A stretch of 64,000 nt of DNA, from assembly GCA_020633415.1 (NCBI GenBank), contig JACKDQ010000003.1, positions 62,001 through 126,000 of the forward strand, written 5' to 3'. Under the pieces are notes generated by a model that was not told where the DNA came from, searched no databases, and worked only from the letters and a program-made list of their open reading frames with translations. Shown piece after piece: positions 25,944 to 36,391 of the stretch (the stretch's first letter is position 1; every line of letters begins with the position of its first letter). The translations under genes and the position numbers were made by a program. Source of the DNA: Deltaproteobacteria bacterium (GTDB taxonomy: Bacteria; Myxococcota_A; Polyangia; GCA-2747355).

Positions 25944-27060
25944 ATGGCCTTCGGTGATATCGAAGAAAAGCTGCAGCAGCAGGCGGAGCGTCTTGAGGCG
26001 CTAAGGGGGCATCTTTGACTTGGACGCCACTCGCACGCGTCTTGGTGAGCTCGAAGCGCAGGCCGCCTCTTCAGACTTTTGGAACGACAACGAGCGGGCG
26101 CAGGTCGTGCTGCGAGAGCAAGCGCGCTGTCGTTCGCTGATCAATCGCTTCGAAACAGCTCACCGCGGACTCGAGGATGCCAAGGCGCTGTTGGAGTTGG
26201 CTCGGGAAGAGAACGACGAAGCTTCCGCGAGTGAGGCCGGTGCGGGAGCCGATGATGTCGCGCGTCTGGTCGATGACATGGAGCTCTCGCGGATGCTCAG
26301 CGGTCCCAACGACGCGCTGGGCGCACTGGTCAGCATCAACGCCGGCGCCGGTGGTACCGAGAGTCAAGACTGGGCCGAGATGCTGCTGCGGATGTACACC
26401 CGCTGGGCCGAGCAGCGTTCGTCGAAGGTCGAGATTATCGATATTCAGCCTGGAGAAGAGGCTGGCATCAAGTCGGTGACGATTTCGACCGACGCTGAAT
26501 ATGCCTATGGCTATTTGCGCGCCGAAGCTGGCGTCCATCGACTTGTGCGTATTTCGCCGTTCGACGCTCAGTCGCGTCGCCACACGTCCTTTGCTTCTGT
26601 GGCGGTCTACGCCGACGTGCAAGACGATGTCTCGATCGATATTCGCGACGACGATCTGAAGATCGACTCGTACCGCGCGGGTGGTGCTGGTGGACAGCAT
26701 GTCAATAAGACCGAGTCTGCGATACGCATTACCCATCTTCCGACGGGCATCGTCGTGCAGTGCCAAAACGAGCGCTCCCAGCACAAGAACAAGGCCCAGG
26801 CGCTGCGCGTGTTGCGCGCCCGGCTCTACGAGCATGAGATGAAGAAGCGCGAAGAGGAGATGTCCGATCTCAACGCGCAGAAAAAGTCGATCGAGTGGGG
26901 CAGTCAGATCCGATCATACGTGTTGGCCCCCTATCGAATGGTTACCGATCATCGCACCGAGCTGAAGGTGGGTAACGTCGATGCGGTCCTCGACGGTCAG
27001 ATCGATCAGTTCATCCGCGCCTTCTTGTTGGAGACGGGCGGCGAAGGTGCGCAGGGCTAG
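25944..27060 (+). CDS. prfB: Peptide chain release factor 2 with programmed +1 frameshift
   Basis: Frame 1 runs from ATG 25944 to TGA 26016-26018 (24 codons). Just before it, the Shine-Dalgarno-like AGGGGG (26004-26009), CAT, then CTT TGA C reproduce the classic RF2 recoding site. After slipping past T26016, the main frame continues 26017-27060, giving about 371 residues in all. The main frame holds the stop-codon-reading SPF tripeptide (ISPFDAQ) and the GGQ peptidyl-hydrolysis motif (AGGAGGQHVNK). RF2 reads UGA and UAA; low RF2 favours the frameshift and so its own synthesis. lysS follows, as in E. coli. Confidence 0.97.
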
Positions 27061-27109
27061 CCAGAACCGTGCCGCGGCCCGCGCAAGATGCAGCAAGAGG
27101 TTAGGCGAG

Positions 27110-28696
<1,587 letters not shown>

Positions 28697-28703
28697 CCGA
28701 CCG

Positions 28704-30518
28704 ATGAGCGCCTCTTCCCGCCCCAGCCGAGCGAACACCTCGCTTGCCCTGTCTTTGACGATCGGCGGCGGGATCCTGCTTGCTGCCGGTCTGCTGATCG
28801 AGACGCGTTTGGGGCCACTGCTCTCGATGGTCTCGCTGCTGATCGGTGCGGCGATGCTGGTGATCGGCGGTCTTTCGCTTTTTGTTATTCGGGCAACTAG
28901 CCGCTCCTACGAGTGGCTGATCGCTTGGCGATACCTTCGCGCGCGGCGAGCCTCGACGCGCGCCCTGTGGTTTTTGGGCGTGCTGCTGCTGATCGGTGCT
29001 GGCCTGCAGTTGGCGAGCTACGTGATCGGTCGGCCAGCAAGCGACATCCCCGGTTTTTCCAGTGCTCCAGCGTCGGCGGATGCGCTGCGCCAAGCGGCGT
29101 TTGGGGTATTTGCCGTGTCGGCTTGGGCGGGGTGTTTCGCTGCCCTTCAGCTGTTCTTTTCGGTCTTTACGTCGATCTCGATCATGGGTGTGTTTTTCGG
29201 TACCGAGGTGTTGGTTGTCGTGCTGTCGGTGATGGGTGGGTTCGAACAAGACCTGCGCTCGAAGATTCTCGGCGCCCGCGCCCATGTGGTCGTTTCGCGG
29301 CCGCGTGCAGCGTTTACCGACTACCGCCGGGTATTGCCGCTGGTCGATCGCACATCTGGTGTGCGTGCGGTTTCGCCGTTTCTCGAGGGCGAGGTGATGA
29401 TCACCAGTCAGAGCAACCTCGAGGGTGTGAAGCTGCGCGGTATCGAACCGCGGCGGTTCGCCAGCGTGACTCAGATCAAGTCATTTTTGCGCGCCGAGGG
29501 CGGCTCAGGCTCGCTGCGCTATCTCGACGATCCACAGGCCTTAGCGCGTCGTCCGTCGGATGGCGGTGGATTCGGGCTAGCGCCCAAATTGAGCGCCAAA
29601 GATTCGGGCGAGCGCAATCCGCCGCCGGCCGGCGCTTCGCAGCCAGCCAGTCGGCCCACGCCGAGTTCTCAGCCAGACGGAACGGATTACCGCGGCGCCG
29701 GTCCACCGGTGGCCAAGCGCCCGGTCTATCCGGGGTTGCTCGTGGGGGCCGAACTCGCGCGCAATCTTCGTCTCTATGTCGGTGATGACGTCAACCTGAT
29801 CGCGCCGTTGGGCGGTATGAGTCCCGCTGGTCCGATTCCGCGCTCGCGACCCTTTCGTGTCGCTGGGATTTTCTACTCGGGGATGTATGAGTTCGACAGC
29901 AGCTACGTCTACGCGCTGCTCCCCGAGACCCAGCGCTTTCTCGGTTTCACCGACGAAATCAGTGGCATTGAGGTCAAGGTCGTCGATGCCCACCAAGTCG
30001 CCGCGGTAACCGCTGCGCTCAAACAGCGACTGCCCAGCAACCGCTATGAGGTCAAGGACTGGCGCCAACTCAACGCCGGGCTGTTTTCTGCGCTGCTATT
30101 GGAAAAGGTGGCGATGTTCTTCGTGCTGGTCTTTGTCGTCGTCGTCGCGGCGTTGGCGATCATCATCACCTTGACGATGATCGTGTTGCAGAAGACGCGC
30201 GAGATCGCCGCATTGCGCGCCGTTGGGGCGTCTCGTCGTGGGATCCTGCGGATCTTTTGCTACGCCGGTCTCTATATCGGCATCATCGGCATGGCGATCG
30301 GTGTGCTTCAGGGGGTGGGGCTCGCGGCCTTGTTGGCGCGATTTGGCTGGCGGCTGAACGCCGAGGTCTATTACATCTCGCAGCTTCCTGTGCGTATCGA
30401 CGCGACGGAGATCACCGCGGTGGCGATCTCCGCCGTGCTGTTGAGCTTTCTGGGTACGCTTTATCCGGCCTTGGCTGCCGCCCGACTCAAGCCCGTTGAG
30501 GGCTTACGAGCGGGCTAA
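28704..30518 (+). CDS. LolC/LolE-type lipoprotein-releasing permease with N-terminal membrane extension
   Basis: About 604 residues from ATG 28704; an alternative GTG 28677 would overlap lysS. LolC/E normally has about 400 residues. Here two TM helices and a linker precede the usual opening EWLIAWRYLRARR, and further hydrophobic segments follow before the conserved MGVFFGTEVLVVVLSVMGGF. The periplasmic domain holds a disordered Ser/Pro insert near residue 300-340 (about 29600-29700). The FtsX-type C-terminus keeps LQKTREIAALRAVGAS. With LolD downstream it should extract outer-membrane lipoproteins from the inner membrane. Only one permease gene is seen, so it may act as a homodimer (LolF-like) or pair with a gene elsewhere. 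Confidence 0.85.
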   Translation: MSASSRPSRANTSLALSLTIGGGILLAAGLLIETRLGPLLSMVSLLIGAAMLVIGGLSLFVIRATSRSYEWLIAWRYLRARRASTRALWFLGVLLLIGAGLQLASYVIGRPASDIPGFSSAPASADALRQAAFGVFAVSAWAGCFAALQLFFSVFTSISIMGVFFGTEVLVVVLSVMGGFEQDLRSKILGARAHVVVSRPRAAFTDYRRVLPLVDRTSGVRAVSPFLEGEVMITSQSNLEGVKLRGIEPRRFASVTQIKSFLRAEGGSGSLRYLDDPQALARRPSDGGGFGLAPKLSAKDSGERNPPPAGASQPASRPTPSSQPDGTDYRGAGPPVAKRPVYPGLLVGAELARNLRLYVGDDVNLIAPLGGMSPAGPIPRSRPFRVAGIFYSGMYEFDSSYVYALLPETQRFLGFTDEISGIEVKVVDAHQVAAVTAALKQRLPSNRYEVKDWRQLNAGLFSALLLEKVAMFFVLVFVVVVAALAIIITLTMIVLQKTREIAALRAVGASRRGILRIFCYAGLYIGIIGMAIGVLQGVGLAALLARFGWRLNAEVYYISQLPVRIDATEITAVAISAVLLSFLGTLYPALAAARLKPVEGLRAG

Positions 30519-30580
30519 GCTACCGATCTTGCCGGGCAACCTCATCCGTGGGCCGCGGTGTCAGGGAGCTGTGGAGTGCG

Positions 30581-30609
30581 TTGACAGTCGATCGAACTGC
30601 GGGTAGGCT
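30581..30609 (+). promoter_or_regulatory. Strong sigma-70-type promoter upstream of lolD
   Basis: TTGACA (30581-30586), a 17-bp spacer, TAGGCT (30604-30609): consensus -35 and near-consensus -10 with ideal spacing, in the 214-bp gap before lolD. It gives a leader of about 115 nt and probably serves lolD-bamA-skp-lpxD-lpxA independently of the permease gene. Confidence 0.7.
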
Positions 30610-30732
30610 AGCGCCGCCCTTTGCTTGTAGTTTTACGGGGTTATTGTTAACGAGGGGGCCGATCGAATCGTCGTACTCGACCGAGCCCGATCTGGAACCG
30701 CTACGACAGCTGCTCCTTGACGTTGCCGACTC

Positions 30733-31476
30733 TTGAATCAATCCGCCGCACAGACCACCGACGCTGCTAGGCCAGAGCCCTTGGTACGGGTCGAGGCGCT
30801 GACCAAGCACTACGTGCACGGTTCTCGACAGCTCGAAGTGCTCAAGGGCATCGAGTTGGAGATCGCTCGTGGCGAGATGCTGTCGGTCGTCGGAATGTCC
30901 GGAGCCGGCAAATCGACGCTGCTCCACGTGTTGGGCACGATCGATCTTCCGTCGAGCGGTCGAATCGTTTTCTCAGGACGTGACCTTTCCACGCTCAGCT
31001 CGCGCCAGCTGGCCGATTTTCGCAATCGCCAAATTGGCTTCGTCTTTCAGTTTCACCATCTGCTGCCAGAGTTCACCGCGCTAGAGAACGTGATGATGCC
31101 GGTGTTGATCGCGCGGCAGCCGCGCTCGGAGGCGCGCCAGCGTGCCGAGCAGTTGCTGGAGCAAGTTGGTCTGACAGAGCGGATGTCGCATCGCCCGGGT
31201 GAGCTGTCCGGTGGGGAGCAGCAACGTGTCGCTCTGGCGCGTGCTCTGGTGATGTCTCCGGCGCTTCTTTTGGCTGACGAACCGACGGGTAATCTCGATA
31301 CAAAGACTGGTGCCGGCGTGCACGAGCTGTTTTTCGAGCTGAATCGACAGACCGGCGCATCGATGATCGTCGTCACGCACAATTTGGAGCTGGCCAGGCA
31401 AATGCCTCGTGCGCTGACCATGGCCGATGGTCGACTAACCCACGACACCTTGCAGCCCAGCAAAGAGAGCAACTGA
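30733..31476 (+). CDS. lolD: Lipoprotein-releasing system ATPase LolD
   Basis: 247 residues. Walker A GMSGAGKST, signature LSGGEQQRVALARAL, Walker B LLLADEPTGNLD and H-loop VTHN, plus the MacB/LolD-type Q-loop segment FVFQFHHLLPEF typical of LolD. It powers transfer of outer-membrane lipoproteins to LolA. The TTG start at 30733 lacks a good ribosome site, so the true start may lie a little downstream; the conserved domain begins at about residue 18. It is followed after 2 bp by bamA. Confidence 0.92.
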   Translation: MNQSAAQTTDAARPEPLVRVEALTKHYVHGSRQLEVLKGIELEIARGEMLSVVGMSGAGKSTLLHVLGTIDLPSSGRIVFSGRDLSTLSSRQLADFRNRQIGFVFQFHHLLPEFTALENVMMPVLIARQPRSEARQRAEQLLEQVGLTERMSHRPGELSGGEQQRVALARALVMSPALLLADEPTGNLDTKTGAGVHELFFELNRQTGASMIVVTHNLELARQMPRALTMADGRLTHDTLQPSKESN

Positions 31477-31478
31477 GA

Positions 31479-33809
31479 ATGCGATCCGCGGCAAAACTGT
31501 TGAGCTCTCTTTGTTTGCTGTGTCTGGCCGCTGCGGCGAGCGCTCAACCATCGATGCTTCCCGAGGTTGGGCAGATCGTGATCGAAGGCAATCGCAAGGT
31601 CGAGGACGCGGCGATCAATGGCGTGCTGAGCAGCAAGATCGGATTGCCGTTGTCGGTGCCGCGCATCGCTGGTGATGTGCGTGCGATTTGGGCGATGGGC
31701 TACTTCGACACCGTCGATGTGGAGATGGAGACTGTCGGTAACCGAGTCCGGTTGATCTATCGCGTCAAAGAGAAACCGTCGGTGCGCAAGATTATCGTCG
31801 GTGGCAACGACGAAATCGATTTAGACAAGATCAACGAGGTGCTGGATCTAAAGAAGAACGGCATCCTTGACGTCTCGAAGATCGCGCGCAATGTCGAGAA
31901 GATCCGCGACCTGTATATCGAAAAGGGCTTCTATCTGGCGCAGGTAAAGTATCGCCTGCGCAAGGTCAGCGCTCATGAGGTCGATATCATTTTCGAGATC
32001 GAGGAGAACGCCAAGGTCGCAATCCGTCGGATCACCTTCTTGGGCAATCGCAACATCTCGAGCGATGAGCTTCGGAAAGTGATGGGCACGCAAGAGGGCG
32101 GGTTCTTCTCGTTCCTCACCTCAAGTGGCACGTATCAAGAGACCGCCTTCGAACGCGACATGGTGCTGATCACCGCGCTTTACTACGACCGCGGCTACAT
32201 CAACGTAAAGCTCTCTCAGCCGCAAATCGTGCTCAGTGCCGACAAGCGTTATATGTATATCTCGATCCACATCCGTGAGGGCGAGCAATATCGTATCGGC
32301 AAGCTTGACGTGCGCGGCGATCTGCTTTGGCCGAGAGCAGAGCTGCTCAAGAACCTCCGCGTGAAAAGCGGCGAACTGTTCAATCGTACCAAGCTCGGTG
32401 GAGACGTTACCGGGCTGACAGATCGCTACAAAGATCGCGGTCACGCCTATGCCAACATCACGCCGTTGACGGCGATCGACGCCAAAAAGCGCACCGTCGA
32501 TCTGACGCTCGAAGTACAAAAAGGGCCGGTGGTGATCTTTGAGCGTATTGACGTGCGCGGCAACACCAAGACCCGCGATAAGGTCATTCGGCGCGAACTC
32601 AAAGTTTCCGAGGGCGACCGTTATAGTCAAACGTTGCTCAACAGCAGTCGTGCGCGCGTGATGCAGCTCGGCTTTTTTGAGTCGGTCAACCTCTCGACAA
32701 GACGGGGCAGCGCCGACGATCGAATCCGCGTCACGCTTGAGGTCAAGGAGCGCCCGACGGGGACGTTTCAGATCGGCGCCGGCTTTTCCTCGGTGGAGAA
32801 CTTCATCGCACAGGCGCAGATCTCACAAAACAACCTGTTCGGCCGCGGACAGCGACTGGCCTTGCAGGCCCAGCTCTCGGGGCTGCGCCAGTTGTTTTCG
32901 TTGTCCTTTTCGGAGCCGTATTTCCTCGACACCAAATGGACTTTCGGTTTCGACGTTTTTAACTCGCTGCGGAACTTCGATTCGTTCAATCGGAACGCGA
33001 GCGGTGGGCAGCTGGTCTGGGGCTATCCGATCACCGACGATGTGCGCCTGTTTGTGACCTATAAGGCTGAGTTGGTTCGCGTCTCGACGCGCGGCAGCGG
33101 AACATTTTTCGGGTCAGGGTTAGCATCGCCGCTCCCGCCCGGTGTGCAGCTGGCAAACCTGTTCGACGACGGGTTCACCTCCTCGGTGCGCTTTTCGGTG
33201 CAGTGGGATCGGCGAAACAACCGCTTGTTCCCGACCAAGGGATTCTTTCACGCGGCCTGGGCCGAGTTCGCCAACAGCGCCTTTGGATCTCAAAACATCT
33301 TCAACAAGTACGGCGCATTTTCTCGCTGGTACTACCCGCTGTGGGGGCCGTTCGTCTTCAAGTTCAACGCGCAGGTTGACTGGATAACGAGCTCGGATCC
33401 GCAAGGTGTGCCGATCTTCGAGCGCTTTTTCGTGGGCGGTATTCTCGATGTTCGCGGTTTCCGTCCGCGCTCATTGGGGCCGCGCAAGCCGGCGTTGTCC
33501 GAATTGAATCCCAACGCAGAGGTCTTCGCCTTCAACAAGGGCGGCGACAAGCAGCTGCTGTTCAACGCGGAGATCGAATTCCCGATCTTCGAGAAGGTTG
33601 GCATTCGCGGCGTGGTGTTTACCGACGCTGGCAACGCGTTCGACGACAACGAGAATCTGTCGATTGCCGGCCTGCGACACAGTGCAGGGTTTGGTTTCCG
33701 CTGGTTTTCGCCGATCGGTCCGTTGCGTTTCGAATGGGGGCTGCCGCTGGCGCCCAATGCCGACGAAGATCCCGTGGTCTTCGAATTTACTATCGGTAAC
33801 TTCTTTTAA
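31479..33809 (+). CDS. bamA: Outer membrane protein assembly factor BamA
   Basis: 776 residues. Signal peptide 1-22 (ending ASA), then five POTRA domains to about residue 420 (e.g. GQIVIEGNRKVED, IRRITFLGNRNISSDELRK, IFERIDVRGNTKTRDKVI), then a 16-strand barrel. The lid-loop motif is present as DVRGFRPRSLGP, and the chain ends in Phe, as expected for an outer-membrane barrel. It inserts barrel proteins into the outer membrane. skp/ompH-like and lpxD follow, the common bamA-skp-lpxD order. Confidence 0.96.
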   Translation: MRSAAKLLSSLCLLCLAAAASAQPSMLPEVGQIVIEGNRKVEDAAINGVLSSKIGLPLSVPRIAGDVRAIWAMGYFDTVDVEMETVGNRVRLIYRVKEKPSVRKIIVGGNDEIDLDKINEVLDLKKNGILDVSKIARNVEKIRDLYIEKGFYLAQVKYRLRKVSAHEVDIIFEIEENAKVAIRRITFLGNRNISSDELRKVMGTQEGGFFSFLTSSGTYQETAFERDMVLITALYYDRGYINVKLSQPQIVLSADKRYMYISIHIREGEQYRIGKLDVRGDLLWPRAELLKNLRVKSGELFNRTKLGGDVTGLTDRYKDRGHAYANITPLTAIDAKKRTVDLTLEVQKGPVVIFERIDVRGNTKTRDKVIRRELKVSEGDRYSQTLLNSSRARVMQLGFFESVNLSTRRGSADDRIRVTLEVKERPTGTFQIGAGFSSVENFIAQAQISQNNLFGRGQRLALQAQLSGLRQLFSLSFSEPYFLDTKWTFGFDVFNSLRNFDSFNRNASGGQLVWGYPITDDVRLFVTYKAELVRVSTRGSGTFFGSGLASPLPPGVQLANLFDDGFTSSVRFSVQWDRRNNRLFPTKGFFHAAWAEFANSAFGSQNIFNKYGAFSRWYYPLWGPFVFKFNAQVDWITSSDPQGVPIFERFFVGGILDVRGFRPRSLGPRKPALSELNPNAEVFAFNKGGDKQLLFNAEIEFPIFEKVGIRGVVFTDAGNAFDDNENLSIAGLRHSAGFGFRWFSPIGPLRFEWGLPLAPNADEDPVVFEFTIGNFF

Positions 33810-33999
33810 TTTATTGGTATTTGGCGGCTCGCCAGGTTGGTGCAGCTGTGATAAAGGGCGAGAAGGCGGAAACTTCCGCGATGAGGCGGAGTGCGGTGTG
33901 CAATGCCGCTTCGCGCAATAGCGCACTATTGAATGCGATCGCGCGGCCGCGCGTCCGAATGGAGTAGGGCGCATGGCGCGATTAACCAGGAGCGACGTG

Positions 34000-34500
34000 A
34001 TGAATCGGGCGATTGTGATCGGCGTAGCCGCCTTGACGGTGAGCATCGCCAGCGGGGCAGAGGCGAAACTGAAGATCGGCGTGGTCGATATGCAGCGCGC
34101 GATCATGGAAACGAAGGACGGCAAGGCTGCCGAGCAAACTTTGACCAAACGCAAGCAGCAGCTCGAGGATGAGCTGAACCGCAAGCTCAAAGAGTTTTAC
34201 AAACGTGAAACCGAGTTGCGCAAGGCCTGGTCGATTCTCAAAGAAGACGAGCGGCGCAAGCGTGCGGGCAACTCGCGCAAAGAGTTCGAAGATTTGCAGA
34301 AGCGTTATATCGCCGCCGAGCGCGAGTTGATGAAGCGCAAGACCAAAGCGATGCTCTCGATCAACAACAAGCTGACGGTGATCATTCAAGGGCTGGCGCA
34401 AAAAGAAAAATACGACTACATCTTCGCCAACGCGGCGGTGCTCTGGGCGCCACGATACGTTGACTTAACCAACGAAGTGATTCGCCGCTACAACAAGTGA
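34000..34500 (+). CDS. Periplasmic chaperone Skp/OmpH family
   Basis: 166 residues from ATG 34000, with AGGAG eight bases upstream. A signal peptide ends near ASGAEA; the mature part opens with the OmpH strand KIGVVDMQRAIMET, followed by two long charged helices forming the coiled-coil tentacle, and closes with YDYIFANAAVLWA, as in the family. It carries unfolded outer-membrane proteins to BamA. A longer frame to 33973 adds nine residues without a ribosome site. Its stop overlaps the lpxD GTG start. Confidence 0.92.
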   Translation: MNRAIVIGVAALTVSIASGAEAKLKIGVVDMQRAIMETKDGKAAEQTLTKRKQQLEDELNRKLKEFYKRETELRKAWSILKEDERRKRAGNSRKEFEDLQKRYIAAERELMKRKTKAMLSINNKLTVIIQGLAQKEKYDYIFANAAVLWAPRYVDLTNEVIRRYNK

Positions 34501-35603
34501 TCAGCGGCTTTTCGCTCTCAGCGCTGGCTGAACTGGTCGAGGCGCGCGAGGTTATCCAACCCCTCGATGGGGTACAACGCGCCGACCAGCTGTTGATCTC
34601 GTCGGTGGCTCCGCCTGCTGAAGCGGGGCCCGGGCAAATCGCTTGTGTGTATTCCTCGGCGGCGCACCGCGCTGCGCAGGCGAGTTCGGCGTCGGCGCTT
34701 GTGATCGCTGAGCCGCTCGCTCAATCCCGATGCTTCCAATTGGTCGTCGATGATCCGCGCTGCGCGCTGGCCCGTTTGCTTGAGCGCTTTGCCCCGCGTG
34801 CGCCGAGCTGGCCACAAGGGATCGATCCGCGGGCTGTTGTCGATCCAAGCGCCGAAATCGCGACAACGGCAAGGATCGCACCGTTCGTCGTGATCGGACC
34901 TGCGGCAAACGTGGGCGCGGAAACGCTGATCGAGCCGTTCTGCGTGATCGGCCCTGGCGCGCATGTTGGTGCTGGCTGCCGGGTTGGTGCCGGCGGCTAC
35001 ATCGGCGCTGGAGTGACGCTCGGCGAGCGGGTTTGTTTGGATCCCGGCGCCGTGATCGGCAGCGACGGCTTTGGCGCCGTTCGCGATGGTGCGTCTTGGC
35101 GTCCGCTTCGTTCACTCGGGGCGGCGCGGATCGGCAGCGACACGCGTGTAGGAGCTAACAGTTGCGTTGACGCTGGAACGCTAACCGACACGCGCATCGC
35201 AGCCGGCGTGCAGATCGACAATCTGGTTCAGGTGGCCCACAACGTCGATATTGGCGAACGCGCGCTGCTTTGTGCACAAGTTGGTCTTGCTGGCGGTGTT
35301 CGGATCGGACGCGACGCGATGCTCGGCGGCCAGGTCGGCGTTGCCGATGGGCGGTCGATCGGCGAAGCTGCTCGCGTTGCTGCAAAGAGCGGTGTGAGCG
35401 CCGATGTTGAAGCGGGTGCTGCCGTCGCCGGCTATCCAGCGATCGCTCACGGCCGCTGGCGTCGAAGCGCGGTGCTGTTTTCGCGGCTGAATGCGCTGTA
35501 TCGGCAGGTCCGTCAGCTCGCCGACCGTCTCGAGGACCGGCTGTCGGGCGACTCCTCGACTGCACGTCGGTTGCCCGATTCGACTGGCGAGGTTGAGCGG
35601 TGA
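34497..35603 (+). CDS. lpxD: UDP-3-O-(3-hydroxyacyl)glucosamine N-acyltransferase LpxD
   Basis: 368 residues with GTG start overlapping the preceding stop (GTGA). The N-terminal uridine-binding domain (1-100) is followed by a left-handed beta-helix of hexapeptide repeats (IEPFCVIGPGAHVGAGCRVGA). Catalytic His is in QVAHNVDIG; GSDGFGAVRDG and the end SGVSADVEAGAAVAGYPA are typical. It adds the second acyl chain in lipid A synthesis. The C-terminal helix (LFSRLNALYRQVRQL) is present. Confidence 0.96.
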   Translation: MISGFSLSALAELVEAREVIQPLDGVQRADQLLISSVAPPAEAGPGQIACVYSSAAHRAAQASSASALVIAEPLAQSRCFQLVVDDPRCALARLLERFAPRAPSWPQGIDPRAVVDPSAEIATTARIAPFVVIGPAANVGAETLIEPFCVIGPGAHVGAGCRVGAGGYIGAGVTLGERVCLDPGAVIGSDGFGAVRDGASWRPLRSLGAARIGSDTRVGANSCVDAGTLTDTRIAAGVQIDNLVQVAHNVDIGERALLCAQVGLAGGVRIGRDAMLGGQVGVADGRSIGEAARVAAKSGVSADVEAGAAVAGYPAIAHGRWRRSAVLFSRLNALYRQVRQLADRLEDRLSGDSSTARRLPDSTGEVER

Positions 35604-36391
35604 TCGATCCTCGGGCGATGGTCTCTGAGCAGGCGTCGATCGCTCCAGGTGTCGTCGTCGAGGCCTTCGCTCGCATCGATGCTGACGTTGTGGTCGGTGC
35701 TGGCACAGTGATTCAATCGTATAGTTGGTTGCGCGGTCGGACGCGAATTGGGCGCGAGAATCGCATTGGTCCCTACGCGGCCATCGGCGGTCCGGCTCAA
35801 GTCCGCGATCCGAGCGCAGGCCATTTGCAGATCGGTGACAACAACCGCATCGGTGAGTACGTCTCGATCCATACAGGCACAGCGGGAGGGTCGACGCAGG
35901 TTGGCAACGGCTGCATGCTGATGGCCTACGCGCACGTCGCTCACGACTGTCAGCTGGGGGATGGCGTTGAGCTGGCCAACGGCGTGCAGCTGGCTGGCCA
36001 CGTGGCCGTCGGCCAAGGCGCCGGTCTGGGCGGACTGGCGGGCGTGCACCAGTTTTCTCGCATCGGCCGTTTGGCCTTTGTTGGCGCGGGCGCGATGGTT
36101 GCGCAAGATGTACCGCCGTTCGCCCTGGTTTGCGGCGATCGGGCCCGTTGTTTTGGCATCAACGCGGTTGGCTTGCGGCGTGCGGGCATCGACGCTGTTG
36201 CGCGGAAGCGTTTGCAGCGTGCACTGAGGTTGGTCTGCCAGCCGTCGGGAGAACAACGGGCGATCGATGAGCTTGCCGAGCTCGCTGCGAGCGAGGGGGA
36301 TCCGTTGCTTCGCGAACTTGCCCAATTCGTTCTCTTGAGCGAGCGGGGCGTTTGCCGCTGGGTGAATCGACGTGAAGCGCGCAACCACTAG
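35600..36391 (+). CDS. lpxA: UDP-N-acetylglucosamine O-acyltransferase LpxA
   Basis: 263 residues, GTG start overlapping lpxD by 4 bp. Hexapeptide beta-helix (IGPYAAIGGPAQ, IGEYVSIHTGT), catalytic His115 as the second His of AYAHVAHDC, then the C-terminal helical domain. The GLRRAGIDAVARKRLQRA segment is the family's conserved helix start. It performs the first step of lipid A synthesis. fabZ, often between lpxD and lpxA, is missing here. Confidence 0.96.
   Translation: MIDPRAMVSEQASIAPGVVVEAFARIDADVVVGAGTVIQSYSWLRGRTRIGRENRIGPYAAIGGPAQVRDPSAGHLQIGDNNRIGEYVSIHTGTAGGSTQVGNGCMLMAYAHVAHDCQLGDGVELANGVQLAGHVAVGQGAGLGGLAGVHQFSRIGRLAFVGAGAMVAQDVPPFALVCGDRARCFGINAVGLRRAGIDAVARKRLQRALRLVCQPSGEQRAIDELAELAASEGDPLLRELAQFVLLSERGVCRWVNRREARNH

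Noticed and set aside
30548..30736. 62-codon plus-strand frame before lolD as a gene
   Set aside because: It contains the strong lolD promoter inside it, has no ribosome site and no recognisable sequence; its lower part could at most be a leader peptide.
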